64,000 nucleotides of DNA from Rhodocyclaceae bacterium (GCA_030681195.1 JAUXXJ010000042.1:80845-144844); one strand, 5' to 3'; counted from the stretch's first letter, positions 14,691 to 26,725 are shown. Notes: generated from the sequence alone by a model not told the origin. Made by a program: numbers and translations.

Positions 14691-16495
14691 TGATGAGGAC
14701 TCCCGAGATCAAATCGCTGTTGTTGCGGGCCTGGATTGTTGGCGAAGAAGTCCTTGTTGGGCATGAAGCGCGCCTGGTCGCGGTAGTCGCCGGCAACGCT
14801 GGGGTCGCGAATGACCGTGGGCCTGAGCAGAATGACCAATTCTGTTTTCTTCATGACATCCTTGCGGGAGGTGAACAGGACACCGATACCCGGCAGGTTG
14901 GAAAGCATGGGCACTGCGTTGGTGTTGTTGGAGAGTTCGTCGGACATCAGGCCACCCATGACAGCAACTTCACCATCGGTGAGCCTGAGCATCGACTCCA
15001 TTTCGCGAGTCTGTATTTCCGGCACAAAATTATTGATCCCTGCCGGAATGTTGGGGTTCGGGTCTCTCTTTCCTTCACCTAACAGCCTGGAAATGGTTGG
15101 CCTGACGTTAAGCAACACGGTATTGTTTTCGCTGATTTGTGGGGTCACACTCATGACCAGACCTACCGATACCGAGTTGGGTGTGGTCGTGACCGTGGTT
15201 TGTCCGGTGCCCGTGGCCGAGGTGGTGGTATCCGCCTTGACCGTAAAGTAGACGACGTTATCCACTACCTTCAGCATGGCAGTCTGGTTGTTCATGACGC
15301 TCAGCTTCGGGCTGGACAGCACCTTGACGTTGCCGAAGGTTTCCAACAGTTTCAAGGTGGTCGTGAAGGTACTGCCACCCGAACCGGTTTGTCTTGCGGT
15401 CAAGGTAAAGAGCCCGCTACCCGCGACGGTAGCAGCCCCTTGTGACAGGCTCAGACCGGTCTTTGCGATACCGGCGGCAACCCGGCCCCATTCGATACCT
15501 TGCTGGTAATCGTCGGTCAGATTGACTTCGGCAATGGTGGCCTCAATCATCACCTGGCGGCGACTGCTGGCGAGAACCTGATCCAGATATTCCTGCACTT
15601 TCTCATGCTGGCGCGATGTGGCGCGTACGACGATGACACCGGCTTCCGGGTTGGCAATGACCGACGCCGCTTCCCGGAAGGTGACGCGACGGGTGACGGT
15701 GGTGTTGTTTTGCTGGAGGGTCGCCGGATTCGGACTGGCCGCGAGGTTGGTTGGTGCGGCATTGCGGCCTGAGGGCGGCTGGGCACCGGTGCCGGAGGTG
15801 GCTTGTTCGTCTTGCCGCTCGACGATGGTCTCGCTGGATCCTGCAGGTAGGATCTTGTCGGTTTCCCGCAGAATGTCTTTGATATTGCGCTCGACAGTAT
15901 CCCAGAAATTATTCTTGGATTTGCTGGTGACCGTGGTGGATGAGTTGTTGCCGCCCCCCGGAGCACTGCCGCCTGCGCTGGTGGTTGCGCCCGCACTTGT
16001 CGAGGCGATCTGGGTGCTGATGGCAACCGTGCCAGAGACGTCGCGTGACATATTGACGTAATCCACCTTGTACGTCCGCAAGAAGGGGGTATCCGGCATG
16101 ACGGCCAGGTTGGGTCCGTCAAGTTCCCAGCGCAGATCCACCTGCTTGGCAATGCGTGTCAGGAGTTGTTGCAGGGTCTGGTCGATCGCGTTGAGGGTGA
16201 CGGCGCCATCAATGCCCGGATGGATGTCAACGTTGATCTTGGCGTCGCGCGCCAGGGCAAACAGCAATTCTTGTACTTTGACGTTATTGACGACGACGCT
16301 ATAAGTTTCGGTTTTTGGGGTGGGCTTGGGTACGGGCAGGGTGAGCACCTGCTGCACCGGGGCGGGAATCGATGCCGTTCCGCCAGCGCCGACTTTTTCG
16401 GCGCGCAAATGCCCCTCGCCCGGTAGCTGGGTGGGCGCGTTGCTACAGGCGGAAGCAAGCAAGGCGAGCACCGAGAAAAATGTCAGTTTTTTCAT
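14687..16495 (-). CDS. mshL: MshL-type secretin lipoprotein
   Basis: A 602-residue outer-membrane secretin through which the pilus exits. It has a lipoprotein signal (MKKLTFFSVLALLASAC), an STN-like N-domain (VVVNNVKVQELLFALARDAK) and the secretin core with the family signature VAVMGGLMSDELSNN and PGIGVLFTSR near the C-terminus. An in-frame ATG at 16585 overlaps the mshM stop by 4 nt; 16495 is preferred because the lipobox then sits correctly. A short repeat copy encodes KVGAGGTA just after the mature N-terminus. Confidence 0.9.
   Translation of the reverse strand: MKKLTFFSVLALLASACSNAPTQLPGEGHLRAEKVGAGGTASIPAPVQQVLTLPVPKPTPKTETYSVVVNNVKVQELLFALARDAKINVDIHPGIDGAVTLNAIDQTLQQLLTRIAKQVDLRWELDGPNLAVMPDTPFLRTYKVDYVNMSRDVSGTVAISTQIASTSAGATTSAGGSAPGGGNNSSTTVTSKSKNNFWDTVERNIKDILRETDKILPAGSSETIVERQDEQATSGTGAQPPSGRNAAPTNLAASPNPATLQQNNTTVTRRVTFREAASVIANPEAGVIVVRATSRQHEKVQEYLDQVLASSRRQVMIEATIAEVNLTDDYQQGIEWGRVAAGIAKTGLSLSQGAATVAGSGLFTLTARQTGSGGSTFTTTLKLLETFGNVKVLSSPKLSVMNNQTAMLKVVDNVVYFTVKADTTTSATGTGQTTVTTTPNSVSVGLVMSVTPQISENNTVLLNVRPTISRLLGEGKRDPNPNIPAGINNFVPEIQTREMESMLRLTDGEVAVMGGLMSDELSNNTNAVPMLSNLPGIGVLFTSRKDVMKKTELVILLRPTVIRDPSVAGDYRDQARFMPNKDFFANNPGPQQQRFDLGSPHQ
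16374..16397 (+). repeat. Dispersed repeat, short form (copy E) in mshL
   Basis: A 24-nt copy with one mismatch, antisense to the gene, read as KVGAGGTA in the region after the lipidated Cys. Confidence 0.85.
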
Positions 16496-16581
16496 TTCCG
16501 GGTGGCGAGGGGGTGGTTTGACGTTGGCATGAATCGTACCTCTGCGATATGTGTTTAGCAACGTTTCGATCTGTAGGGTGT

Positions 16582-17937
16582 TCATCCGGCTGACGGGGTG
16601 TTGCGGTTTGGCTTCAGTCCAGCCACTTTGCGGGCATACGGGCGAACGTACTTCAACTCTTCGGGAACCCGACTGAGGGCACTGAGGGCATCCCGATAGG
16701 AATCATAAAGTCCATAGATGATCCCGTAGCGGTTGGAGCGGTAGGCGCGCAAGTCCGTTTTGGAAAGTCCGGCAGCCTGTGCCTTGAGCAGATATTGCCC
16801 GACCAGTTCTGGCCGACTGGTGTCTGCGCTCGTGTAGAGCTGGATCACCCAGTGGTGCGGTGCGGCCTGCCCGATCAGTTCCTTGCCGGATGCGAGAGCG
16901 TGGTCTAGCGCTGTGGTTGCCTGCGTTGCAATATCCGCTGTTGCTGGCCGGGGGGCTTGCGTGGGCTGTGTCACCGGTGCGGGTGTCGGCGTTGCCGGCA
17001 TCGGCGGGGGGGTGTCCTGATTGGTTTTGACCAATGATTGCCAGGTGCTGACGGCTAATAGGGTGACCAACGCACCGCCGATAGCCCACAGGACGGGGGC
17101 GTGACGGTGATTGCGCAGAGTCGGTGTCGTCGCAAACTCCGAATCGCGAATGGCGGCGCGAACTTCCCTGGTATCGGCCAGATGGCCGCCATTGGCAAAA
17201 GCAGCCAGCAGGGCCTTGTCGGCCAGGATGTTGATGCGCCGGGTCAGTCCGTGCGAGGCTTGTGCGATGAGTTTGATGGCTGCCGGTGCGAAGATATTGG
17301 GTCCACGATAGCCGGCGGCGCGCATGCGAAAGTCGAGGTACCTTTCGATGTCTTCACGCACCAGAGGTTCCAAACTGAAATTGTGGGTGATGCGCTCACG
17401 CAATTGACGCATGTCGTCGCGGGCGAGCGTGGCGTTTAATTCTGGCTGTCCAAACAACACCAGTTGTAACAGCTTATGGCGGTTGGTTTCGAGGTTGGAC
17501 AGCAGGCGGATTTCTTCCAGCGTCTCCATCGGCATGGCATGGGCTTCGTCGATCAGGACGACCACCTGGCGGCCTTCCGCGTGCCGTTTCACCAACGTTT
17601 CCTGAAGGGCGCGCATGACGGCGCCACTGCGGCTTTGTTCAGGGATTGCGATACCTAACTCGTCAGCCAGCGCATACAGGATGTCGTCGCGCGACAAGGA
17701 AGGATTGGCCAGATAGATGATATCGACGGTTTCCGGCAAGCGCTCCATCAGGACGCGACACAGCATGGTTTTTCCGCTACCGACTTCACCGCTGATCTTG
17801 ACGATGCCTTCGTCGTGGACGATGGCATAGAGCAGGGCTTCCAGCGTGGCGCCGCGGTTGGCACCGGAAAAGAAGAAATCGGTGTGAGGGGTGATGCGGA
17901 AAGGGGCTTCGTTCAGTCCGTAGTGTTGCAGGTACAT
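16582..17937 (-). CDS. mshM: MshM/ExeA-like AAA ATPase with SPOR domain
   Basis: A 451-residue protein. The N-terminal AAA domain begins YGLNEAPFRITPHTDFFF and has Walker A GEVGSGKTM, Walker B VVVLIDEAH and the sensor region NLETNRHKLLQLVLFGQPEL. A membrane helix lies near 285 (VLWAIGGALVTLLAVSTW), then a proline-rich linker and a C-terminal SPOR-like domain (HWVIQLYTSADTSRPELV) that probably binds peptidoglycan. The ExeA family helps insert secretins through the wall. It is 14 nt downstream of the regulator gene. Confidence 0.88.
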   Translation of the reverse strand: MYLQHYGLNEAPFRITPHTDFFFSGANRGATLEALLYAIVHDEGIVKISGEVGSGKTMLCRVLMERLPETVDIIYLANPSLSRDDILYALADELGIAIPEQSRSGAVMRALQETLVKRHAEGRQVVVLIDEAHAMPMETLEEIRLLSNLETNRHKLLQLVLFGQPELNATLARDDMRQLRERITHNFSLEPLVREDIERYLDFRMRAAGYRGPNIFAPAAIKLIAQASHGLTRRINILADKALLAAFANGGHLADTREVRAAIRDSEFATTPTLRNHRHAPVLWAIGGALVTLLAVSTWQSLVKTNQDTPPPMPATPTPAPVTQPTQAPRPATADIATQATTALDHALASGKELIGQAAPHHWVIQLYTSADTSRPELVGQYLLKAQAAGLSKTDLRAYRSNRYGIIYGLYDSYRDALSALSRVPEELKYVRPYARKVAGLKPNRNTPSAG

Positions 17938-17951
17938 GGCGCCTCGGGTGG

Positions 17952-19394
17952 CTAGCGGTGTGGTTCGTCTTCAGGTGAGGCCAGGCCTTCGCGGGCCAGA
18001 ACCTCGAGGCGGTTATACAGGGTGGTGCGCTGGATGCCCAGCAGCTTGGCTGCCTGGCTCATATTGCCCTTGGCCAGGCGTCGCGCGCCCTCAATATAGG
18101 CTCCTTCCCAGCGCAGCAGCAGTTTGTCCAGCTTGAAGTGCTCACCCTGTAAAGCCATTTGCTCGATGGCATGGTTGACCAAGGTTTCGCGGCCCTGCTG
18201 TGGCACCGGCGTGGTATCCGCTGCCGGATCGAACTCTTCGGCAAGTGCTGCGGGTTCTACAGTCTGGCCGGCATGGTGCGTGGCAAGGCGGATGACGATA
18301 TTGCGCAGTTCGCGCACATTGCCCGGGAAGGAGTAGGTCATCCAGAGCTTTTCGGACGCCGGGCTGAGCGCAAAACCGGGTTGCTTGAACTGATGGGCGA
18401 TTTGCTGCCTGAAATACTCAAGGAGGCGTAGCCGATCTTCCCCCAGTTCGCGTAGCGGGGGAACCGAGATGGTAAAGACGGAAAGACGGTGGTAGAGGTC
18501 GGCACGAAAGCGGCTGGCGCGAACTTCCTGCTTGAGATCCCGGTTGCTGGCAGCAATGATACGCGCCCGCGACTGGCGCACCTGCGTTTCGCCGACACGC
18601 TGATACTCGCCATTTTCGAGCACACGTAGCAGCTTTGGCTGCAACTCGGGGGGCAATTCGCCGATTTCATCTAGCAGGAGCGTGCCGTCACTGGCCTCTT
18701 CAAAATAGCCAGCGCGGGCTCCCGTAGCTCCGGTGAATGCCCCTCGGGCATGGCCGAACAAGGCGGCTTCGACCAGCGTCGGGGCAATGGCGGCACAGTT
18801 GAGCGTCAGATAGGGCTGGTTGCGGCGTGAGGAAAGTCTGTGCAGTGCCACCGCTGCCAGCTCCTTGCCGCTACCGGATTCGCCCTCAATCAGGACCGGA
18901 AAGGGGGTATCGGCATACTGGCGTAGTTGCATGCGCAGTTTCTGCATGGGGGGGCTATGCCCCATGAGAGGGAGTTCGTCGACGGTTGGTTCATTGTCGA
19001 TCGATAACAGTCTCAGGAGGAGTTTGCGTAACGCCTCCGGGCTTGCCGGTTTGGCAACGAAATCGACGGCGCCCAGGGCGCGTGCATGGCGGGCATTGGC
19101 ACTGTCGTTCTGTCCGGAAAGCACGACAATGCTCATCTTGGGTGCTCCTGCCAGCAGTTCGCTGATTAGCAAAAACCCCTCGTCGGGACGGTGGGGGCAA
19201 GGTGGCAGGCCAAGATCAACCAGCGCAATCGCGGGCGCTGATGCTTGGCTTTTTAGCCATGCCATCGCCTCTGGCCGTGAAGCCGCTCGGCCGATCTGAA
19301 AGTCTTCTTCAAGAAGGTAGTCGAGTGTGTCAACGATCAGCAGATCGTCGTCGACAATGAGGAGAAGGGGCTTGCCATTGGCACCAACGGTCAT
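17952..19394 (-). CDS. Sigma54-dependent response regulator (NtrC family)
   Basis: A 480-residue protein with a receiver domain (DDD near 15-17, VDLGLP phospho-Asp, K in FVAKPAS) and an AAA+ sigma54 activator domain with GESGSGKELAA, GAFTGA and DGTLLLDEIGELP. The C-terminal Fis-type helix-turn-helix is MSQAAKLLGIQRTTLYNRL. The insert PCPHRPDEG after the phospho-Asp is unusual. It is the first gene of the pilus operon; no sensor kinase is adjacent. Likely targets include a sigma54 promoter such as the one before pilA (57480), but this is inference. Confidence 0.9.
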   Translation of the reverse strand: MTVGANGKPLLLIVDDDLLIVDTLDYLLEEDFQIGRAASRPEAMAWLKSQASAPAIALVDLGLPPCPHRPDEGFLLISELLAGAPKMSIVVLSGQNDSANARHARALGAVDFVAKPASPEALRKLLLRLLSIDNEPTVDELPLMGHSPPMQKLRMQLRQYADTPFPVLIEGESGSGKELAAVALHRLSSRRNQPYLTLNCAAIAPTLVEAALFGHARGAFTGATGARAGYFEEASDGTLLLDEIGELPPELQPKLLRVLENGEYQRVGETQVRQSRARIIAASNRDLKQEVRASRFRADLYHRLSVFTISVPPLRELGEDRLRLLEYFRQQIAHQFKQPGFALSPASEKLWMTYSFPGNVRELRNIVIRLATHHAGQTVEPAALAEEFDPAADTTPVPQQGRETLVNHAIEQMALQGEHFKLDKLLLRWEGAYIEGARRLAKGNMSQAAKLLGIQRTTLYNRLEVLAREGLASPEDEPHR

Positions 19395-19435
19395 GTGGGA
19401 ATCTTACCGTATTACCCCTTCATAATGAGGCTGGT

Positions 19436-19441
19436 TATAAT
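19436..19441 (+). promoter_or_regulatory. Putative -10 box for the mla-murA-his run
   Basis: A perfect TATAAT lies 36 nt before the mlaF GTG, in the divergent gap with the response-regulator gene. No good -35 was found at 16-18 nt. Confidence 0.4.
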
Positions 19442-19476
19442 CGCGCACTTGATAGCCAACCTCACTCCGATCTTCC

Positions 19477-20304
19477 GTGTCTCCCGATCCTCTCGTCGAA
19501 ATTCGCGACCTCAATTTTGCCTACGACAATAGGGCGATCCTGACCGGGATCAATATGACGATCCCGCGCGGCAAGGTTGTTGCCATCATGGGGTTGTCGG
19601 GTTGTGGCAAGACGACCACCCTGCGATTGATTGGTGGGCAGTTACGCCCGACATCAGGTGTCGTCCGTGTGGGTGGGCAGGTGGTGCATGAGCTTGATGA
19701 GAGCGGCCTTTACCAATTGCGCCGCCGTATGGGTATGCTGTTCCAGTTCGGCGCCTTGTTTACGGACATGTCCGTGTATGACAACGTGGCCTTTCAGATG
19801 CGTGAGCATACCGATTTACCCGAAGAGCTGATCCATGATTTGGTGCTGATGAAGCTGCATGCGGTGGGTTTGCGCGGTGCGCATCACCTGATGCCGGCCG
19901 AACTGTCCGGGGGGATGGCGCGCCGCGTGGCACTGGCGCGAGCGATTTCCCTTGATCCGATGTTGATGATGTACGACGAGCCGTTTGCCGGGCTGGACCC
20001 CATTTCCTTGTCAATTGTCGGCGAGTTGATTCGCAAGCTCAATGATGCGCTCGGCATCAGTTCTATTGTGGTCACGCATGATGTGCAGGAGTCCCTGAAA
20101 ATTGTCGATTATGTTTATTTCGTATCAGCCGGAAAGATTGTTGCGGAAGGGACTGCCGAGGACATCAAGCATTCCCGTGAGCCGTTTGTGCATCAGTTCG
20201 TCTGGGGTGAGATTGATGGGCCGGTCAACTTCCATTATCCCGCGCAGCCTTACCTGCAGGAGTTGCATGAGCAACCAGCCAAGCCGAATGGATGGTGGTC
20301 ATGA
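19477..20304 (+). CDS. mlaF: Mla phospholipid transport ATPase
   Basis: A 275-residue ABC ATPase of the Mla system, which moves phospholipids between the outer and inner membranes. Walker A is [10 protein letters not shown], the signature [14 protein letters not shown], Walker [16 protein letters not shown], and the switch His VVTHD. GTG start. It opens a tightly packed operon mlaFEDACB-ibaG-murA and overlaps mlaE by 4 nt. Confidence 0.95.
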   Translation: MSPDPLVEIRDLNFAYDNRAILTGINMTIPRGKVVAIMGLSGCGKTTTLRLIGGQLRPTSGVVRVGGQVVHELDESGLYQLRRRMGMLFQFGALFTDMSVYDNVAFQMREHTDLPEELIHDLVLMKLHAVGLRGAHHLMPAELSGGMARRVALARAISLDPMLMMYDEPFAGLDPISLSIVGELIRKLNDALGISSIVVTHDVQESLKIVDYVYFVSAGKIVAEGTAEDIKHSREPFVHQFVWGEIDGPVNFHYPAQPYLQELHEQPAKPNGWWS

Positions 20305-21089
20305 GCGCTGCTGATGTGTTGCGCCGCTTGGGTCGTGCGCTGACGGATCGCCTTTGGCGTCTGGGGTTTGCTAGCCGCTTCATGCTGATGACGCTGCTTT
20401 ATTCAGGCACGGCATTGAAGCGTTTCCAGCTCACCATGCGGGAGATTTATTTCACCGGCGTGCTTTCACTCATCATCATTCTGGTCTCTGGCTTGTTTGT
20501 CGGCATGGTGCTGGGACTGCAAGGCTATGACACTTTGCAGCGCTACGGCTCATCGGAGGCGCTGGGTGTTCTGGTGGCCCTGTCGCTGGTACGGGAACTT
20601 GGTCCCGTGGTAGCTGCTTTGCTGTTTGCCAGCCGCGCAGGTTCTGCGATAACAGCCGAGATTGGCTTGATGAAGGCAACCGAACAATTGTCGGCAATGG
20701 AGATGATGGCCGTTAACCCGATTGCCCGCGTTGTGGCGCCGCGCTTCTGGGCCGGAGTGATCTCGATGCCTTTGTTGGCCGGCCTGTTTTCGGCCATGGG
20801 GGTGTTGGGAGGCTACTTGGTCGGCGTACAGTTGATCGGCGTTGACGAAGGAGCGTTCTGGTCGCAAATGCAGGCGGCCGTTGATTTTCGCCAGGACATC
20901 ATGAATGGCGTTATCAAGAGTTTCGTGTTTGGTGTCATCGTGTCCTGGATTGCTGTTTTCGAGGGCTATGACGCCGATCCGACGGCAGAAGGAGTCTCGC
21001 GTGCGACGACCCGTACTGTGGTGACTTCATCTTTGGCAATTCTGGCGGCTGACTTTGTGTTAACTGCCTTCATGTTCAGGGGAATCTGA
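20301..21089 (+). CDS. mlaE: Mla ABC permease
   Basis: A 262-residue polytopic MlaE/YrbE family permease with the conserved [30 protein letters not shown] loop. The start at 20301 gives the ATGA overlap with mlaF; the in-frame ATG 9 nt upstream is less likely. It overlaps mlaD by one base. Confidence 0.95.
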   Translation: MSAADVLRRLGRALTDRLWRLGFASRFMLMTLLYSGTALKRFQLTMREIYFTGVLSLIIILVSGLFVGMVLGLQGYDTLQRYGSSEALGVLVALSLVRELGPVVAALLFASRAGSAITAEIGLMKATEQLSAMEMMAVNPIARVVAPRFWAGVISMPLLAGLFSAMGVLGGYLVGVQLIGVDEGAFWSQMQAAVDFRQDIMNGVIKSFVFGVIVSWIAVFEGYDADPTAEGVSRATTRTVVTSSLAILAADFVLTAFMFRGI

Positions 21090-21559
21090 TGAATCGAGCC
21101 GTAATCGATCTCTGGGTGGGTGTGTTTGTAGCCCTTGGTTTGGCTGCCTTGTTGTTTTTGGCCCTCAAGGTGGGCAATTTGAGCTCAACGGATGTCGGGC
21201 AGACGTACAGTTTGCAAGCCCATTTTGATAATATCGGGGGCCTGAAGGTGCGGGCGCCGGTTAAGAGTGCTGGCGTGGTCGTTGGTCGGGTGGGTGAAAT
21301 CCGCTTTGATCCAGAGACTTACACTGCAAAAGTGGCGATGCAAATTGATACGCGCTATCAGTTTCCGCGCGATACTTTTGCGACCATCAACACCTCTGGT
21401 TTGTTGGGCGAGCAGTATGTGGGGTTTGAGGTCGGGGGCGATCCTGACATGCTGAAAGCTGGCGAGGTCATCAAGAAGACCCAGTCGGCGATGGTGCTTG
21501 AAAAGCTGATCAGCCAGTTCATGTTCAGCAAGGCGGCTGAGGACGAAGGTAAAAAATAG
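21089..21559 (+). CDS. mlaD: Mla MCE-domain lipid-binding protein
   Basis: A 156-residue protein with one N-terminal membrane helix (IDLWVGVFVALGLAALLFLAL) and a single MCE domain (YSLQAHFDNIGGLKVRAPVKSAGVVVGRV). It would form the periplasmic hexamer on MlaFE. Family-typical length. Confidence 0.95.
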   Translation: MNRAVIDLWVGVFVALGLAALLFLALKVGNLSSTDVGQTYSLQAHFDNIGGLKVRAPVKSAGVVVGRVGEIRFDPETYTAKVAMQIDTRYQFPRDTFATINTSGLLGEQYVGFEVGGDPDMLKAGEVIKKTQSAMVLEKLISQFMFSKAAEDEGKK

Positions 21560-21567
21560 GAAAAGGC

Positions 21568-22290
21568 ATGCTTAACATGATCAAGCAGAGAAGTGGTTCG
21601 GTGAGAAAAATCGTTGCAGTTGCGCTTATGACAGTTGCGCTGGGCGGTTGTGCAACTTCCGGAAATCAAAAAGACCCGGTTGAAGGCTTTAACCGAGCGA
21701 TGTTTGCCTTTAACGAGGGGCTGGATGCCGTGATCATCAAGCCAGTGGCAAAGGGTTACGATGCCGTGATGCCCACACCCGTGCGCACCGGTGTGACAAA
21801 TTTCTTTGGCAACATTGCCGACCTCTTCATTGGCGTTAACAACCTGCTGCAAGGCAAACCTGCAGAAGCTGCCAGCGATATCGGCCGGGTGCTGGTCAAT
21901 AGCACCATCGGCATTCTCGGTTTGATCGATGTGGCTTCCGACATGGGCATGGAGAAGCATGAGGAAGACTTTGGTCAGACATTTGGCCGGTGGGGCGTTG
22001 GCGATGGTGCCTATGTGGTGTTGCCGGTTTTCGGGCCGCGTACGGTGCGCGATACCGTCGGATTGGTACTTGACGTGAAGGCCGACCCGGTTGCCAATGT
22101 CGATGATGTCTCGACGCGCAACACCTTGCTGGCGCTGCGCATGGTCGATAACCGCGCCGACTTGTTGCCGGCCGACAAAGTGATCGAGGAAGCGGCGCTC
22201 GACAAGTATGCCTATATTCGCGACGGCTATCTGCAACGTCGGCGTAGCCTGATTCATGACGGCAACGTGCCGCGTGAACAGCAGGACTGA
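21568..22290 (+). CDS. mlaA: MlaA/VacJ outer-membrane lipoprotein
   Basis: A 240-residue lipoprotein (lipobox VALGGC) with the VacJ core: DPVEGFNRAMFAFNEGLD, PVRTGVTNFFGNIADLF, and DFGQTFGRWGVGDGAYVVLP. It removes mislocalised phospholipids from the outer leaflet and hands them to MlaC. Its place between mlaD and mlaC is the usual betaproteobacterial arrangement (recalled). An internal ATG 9 nt downstream is an alternative start. Confidence 0.93.
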   Translation: MLNMIKQRSGSVRKIVAVALMTVALGGCATSGNQKDPVEGFNRAMFAFNEGLDAVIIKPVAKGYDAVMPTPVRTGVTNFFGNIADLFIGVNNLLQGKPAEAASDIGRVLVNSTIGILGLIDVASDMGMEKHEEDFGQTFGRWGVGDGAYVVLPVFGPRTVRDTVGLVLDVKADPVANVDDVSTRNTLLALRMVDNRADLLPADKVIEEAALDKYAYIRDGYLQRRRSLIHDGNVPREQQD

Positions 22291-22313
22291 CCGTTCTCAC
22301 TTGGGATGAAATC

Positions 22314-22937
22314 ATGAAGCATTGGCTTGCTGCGCTGGCAGTGTTTGTGTTCGCTATCGGTGGCGTTTCTGCGCAGGAAAAGGCGCCGGATGTTCTAGTC
22401 AAGGATGTTACCAACGAGGTTCTTGAGATTGTTCGTAGCGACAAGGACATCCGTAACGGCAACACGCGGAAAACCATCGATCTGGTCGAGAGCAAGGTCC
22501 TGCCACATTTCAATTTCCAGCGCATGACCCAACTTGCTTTGGGGAAAGAGGCGCGTAAGGCAAGCCCGGAGCAAATGGCTGTGCTGGTTAACGAGTTTCG
22601 GGCCCTGTTGGTCAGAACCTATTCCAGCGCCTTGACCCAGTACCGTACTCAGGAAGTGGTTTTCAAGCCCTTCAAACCGGATGCGACTCGGCCGGATGAT
22701 GCTGTGGTGGTATGTCAGATCAAACAGTCCGGAGGCAAGCCGATTGACTTGGTCTATAACCTCGAGAAGACCGCGAGTGGCTGGAAGGTCTATGACATGA
22801 TCGTCGGTGGTGTTAGTCTCGTGACTAACTACCGTAGCTCCTTCTCCCAAGAGATACAGGGGAACGGTATGGATGGCCTGATCAGCAGTCTTCAGGCAAA
22901 GAACAAGTCTGCTGAAACTCGCCAGCAGTCAAAATGA
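22314..22937 (+). CDS. mlaC: Mla periplasmic phospholipid shuttle
   Basis: A 207-residue Tgt2/MlaC protein: a signal peptide (MKHWLAALAVFVFAIGGVSA) and the conserved core LPHFNFQRMTQLALGKEARKA and VYDMIVGGVSLVTNYRSSF. It carries one phospholipid between MlaA and MlaD. Its stop overlaps mlaB (ATGA). Confidence 0.94.
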   Translation: MKHWLAALAVFVFAIGGVSAQEKAPDVLVKDVTNEVLEIVRSDKDIRNGNTRKTIDLVESKVLPHFNFQRMTQLALGKEARKASPEQMAVLVNEFRALLVRTYSSALTQYRTQEVVFKPFKPDATRPDDAVVVCQIKQSGGKPIDLVYNLEKTASGWKVYDMIVGGVSLVTNYRSSFSQEIQGNGMDGLISSLQAKNKSAETRQQSK

Positions 22938-23224
22938 GCGTTTCGGTTGAGGCTAGGGCCGGTGGCTTTCATGTTGTCGGAGACATGACGCTGGAAACGG
23001 CAGCATCGCTGTTTTCAAAAGGCATTCAAATCTCAACAGAACCGACGCTGGTGTTTGATTTAACCGCTGTCGACGAGGTTGATTCCTCTGGACTGGCTGT
23101 GCTGTTTGGCTGGATGCGTGCGGCCGAGGCGCAGGGCAAGACCTTGCGGATTGATAATCCACCGGCCAATCTGGTCAGTCTGGCGCAGGTGTATGACGTC
23201 AGCGATCTTCTGCCGCTTTCCTGA
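22934..23224 (+). CDS. mlaB: Mla STAS-domain protein
   Basis: A 96-residue STAS-domain protein with the DEVDSSGLAVLFGWM motif (the conserved SSGL loop). It binds and stabilises MlaF. It is translationally coupled to mlaC. Confidence 0.9.
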   Translation: MSVSVEARAGGFHVVGDMTLETAASLFSKGIQISTEPTLVFDLTAVDEVDSSGLAVLFGWMRAAEAQGKTLRIDNPPANLVSLAQVYDVSDLLPLS

Positions 23225-23238
23225 CAGGCTTGAATGCA

Positions 23239-24784
<1,546 letters not shown>

Positions 24785-24785
24785 A

Positions 24786-25430
24786 ATGAGCGCCATGATT
24801 ACCATCGCGCTGTCGAAAGGCCGTATCTTTGAAGAAACCCTGCCCCTGCTGGCTGCGGCAGGCATTGTGCCGAACGAAAATCCGGAGCAATCCCGCAAAC
24901 TGATTATTGGCACCAACCGTGCCGACGTTCGCGTCGTCATCGTTCGTGCCTCCGATGTGCCGACCTACGTACAGTATGGCGCCGCCGATCTCGGGATTGC
25001 CGGTAAGGATGTGCTGATCGAGCACGGCGGTGCCGCTCTCTATCAACCGCTCGACCTAAAGATCGCCAAGTGCCGCATGTGCGTGGCGACCCCCGCCGGC
25101 TTCGACTATGCGGCCGCCGTGCGGCGTGGCGCACGCTTGCGGGTGGCCAGCAAATACATCAACACGGCGCGCGAGCATTTCGCGGCCAAGGGCGTGCATG
25201 TCGATCTGATCAAGCTGTATGGCTCCATGGAACTGGCCCCGCTGGCGGGCCTAGCCGATGCGATTGTCGACCTGGTGTCCTCCGGTGGAACGCTCAAGGC
25301 CAACAATCTGGTCGAGGTTGAGGAGATCATGCAGATTTCCTCGCGCCTCGTCGTCAATCAGGCTAGCCTCAAGATGAAGCGCGGCCTGTTGCAGCCGGTG
25401 CTGGATGCCATTGAGGGCGCGATTCAATGA
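24786..25430 (+). CDS. hisG: ATP phosphoribosyltransferase, short form
   Basis: A 214-residue catalytic subunit for the first step of histidine synthesis ([49 protein letters not shown]). The short form lacks the C-terminal regulatory domain and normally needs HisZ, which is not in this window. Start at 24786, or 24795 (MITIALSK), both only just past the murA stop. It overlaps hisD by 4 nt. Confidence 0.94.
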   Translation: MSAMITIALSKGRIFEETLPLLAAAGIVPNENPEQSRKLIIGTNRADVRVVIVRASDVPTYVQYGAADLGIAGKDVLIEHGGAALYQPLDLKIAKCRMCVATPAGFDYAAAVRRGARLRVASKYINTAREHFAAKGVHVDLIKLYGSMELAPLAGLADAIVDLVSSGGTLKANNLVEVEEIMQISSRLVVNQASLKMKRGLLQPVLDAIEGAIQ

Positions 25431-26725
25431 TCCGCAGAATGTCGTCCCGCGATCCTGAGTTTCTCGCGACACTCGATGCGTTGCTGGCCTTCGACAATTC
25501 GACCGACGAGGCCATCGAGCGCACGGTTGCCGATATTCTGTCCAACGTGCGCACCGTGGGCGATGCGGCGGTGTTGGATTACACCTACCGCTTTGATAAG
25601 TTGACGGCCACGTCGATGGCCGCACTCGAACTGCCGCTTGCAGAGTTGGCATGCGCTTTCGCCGGCTTGCCGCAAGTGCAGCGCACTGCGCTGGAACAGG
25701 CGGCCGAGCGTATCCGCATCTATCATGAGCGGCAGAAGATTGCGTCCTGGGAATACACCGAAGCTGATGGCACGCGCCTCGGCCAGAAGGTAACACCGCT
25801 GGATCGTGTCGGTCTCTATGTGCCCGGCGGCAAGGCGGCTTATCCCAGTTCGGTGCTGATGAATGCCATTCCGGCCAAGGTAGCCGGGGTGAAAGAGTTG
25901 ATCATGGTTGTGCCGACGCCGGGTGGCCAAAAAAATGCCCTGGTGCTGGCTGCGGCGCATCTGGCCGGGGTGGATCGCGTATTCACCATCGGCGGTGCGC
26001 AGGCGGTGGCCGCGCTGGCCTATGGCACGCAGACCATTCCGCAGGTGGACAAGATCGTTGGCCCGGGCAATGCCTATGTCGCCAGCGCCAAGCGCCGCGT
26101 TTTCGGCACGGTCGGCATCGATATGGTCGCCGGTCCTTCCGAAGTACTGGTGATTGCCGACGGATCGGGTGATCCCGACTGGACGGCGATTGACCTGTTT
26201 GCCCAGGCCGAACACGACGAACTGGCGCAGTCGATCCTGCTGTGCCCGGATGCGGCTTACCTTGATCGTGTGCAGGCGAGCATCGAAAAACTCCTGCCGA
26301 CCATGCCGCGCAAGGACGTGATTGCCGCTTCGCTGAGCGGACGCGGGGCGCTAATTCTTGTCACCGACCTCGACGAAGCTTGCGTGATTGCCAACCGGAT
26401 TGCGCCCGAGCATCTGGAATTGTCGGTGGCGGAACCGCGCGCCTTACTCGACAAGATTCGTCATGCCGGCGCGATTTTCATGGGCCACCATTGTTCCGAG
26501 TCGCTGGGCGACTATTGTGCCGGGCCGAACCACGTTTTGCCCACCTCACGCAGCGCACGCTTTTCCTCGCCGCTGGGCGTCTATGACTTCCAGAAGCGCT
26601 CAAGCATCATCGAGATTTCGGCCGCCGGGGCGCAGACGCTTGGCCCGATTGCCGCCACGCTGGCGCATGGCGAGGGCCTGACAGCCCACGCGCGCGCGGC
26701 AGAACTGCGCATCAAGCCGCAGTAA
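25427..26725 (+). CDS. hisD: Histidinol dehydrogenase
   Basis: A 432-residue enzyme oxidising histidinol to histidine with two NAD. Motifs are [41 protein letters not shown], zinc-site AEHDE and [23 protein letters not shown]. Family-typical length. Its 3' end overlaps the convergent hisC by 14 nt. Confidence 0.96.
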   Translation: MIRRMSSRDPEFLATLDALLAFDNSTDEAIERTVADILSNVRTVGDAAVLDYTYRFDKLTATSMAALELPLAELACAFAGLPQVQRTALEQAAERIRIYHERQKIASWEYTEADGTRLGQKVTPLDRVGLYVPGGKAAYPSSVLMNAIPAKVAGVKELIMVVPTPGGQKNALVLAAAHLAGVDRVFTIGGAQAVAALAYGTQTIPQVDKIVGPGNAYVASAKRRVFGTVGIDMVAGPSEVLVIADGSGDPDWTAIDLFAQAEHDELAQSILLCPDAAYLDRVQASIEKLLPTMPRKDVIAASLSGRGALILVTDLDEACVIANRIAPEHLELSVAEPRALLDKIRHAGAIFMGHHCSESLGDYCAGPNHVLPTSRSARFSSPLGVYDFQKRSSIIEISAAGAQTLGPIAATLAHGEGLTAHARAAELRIKPQ

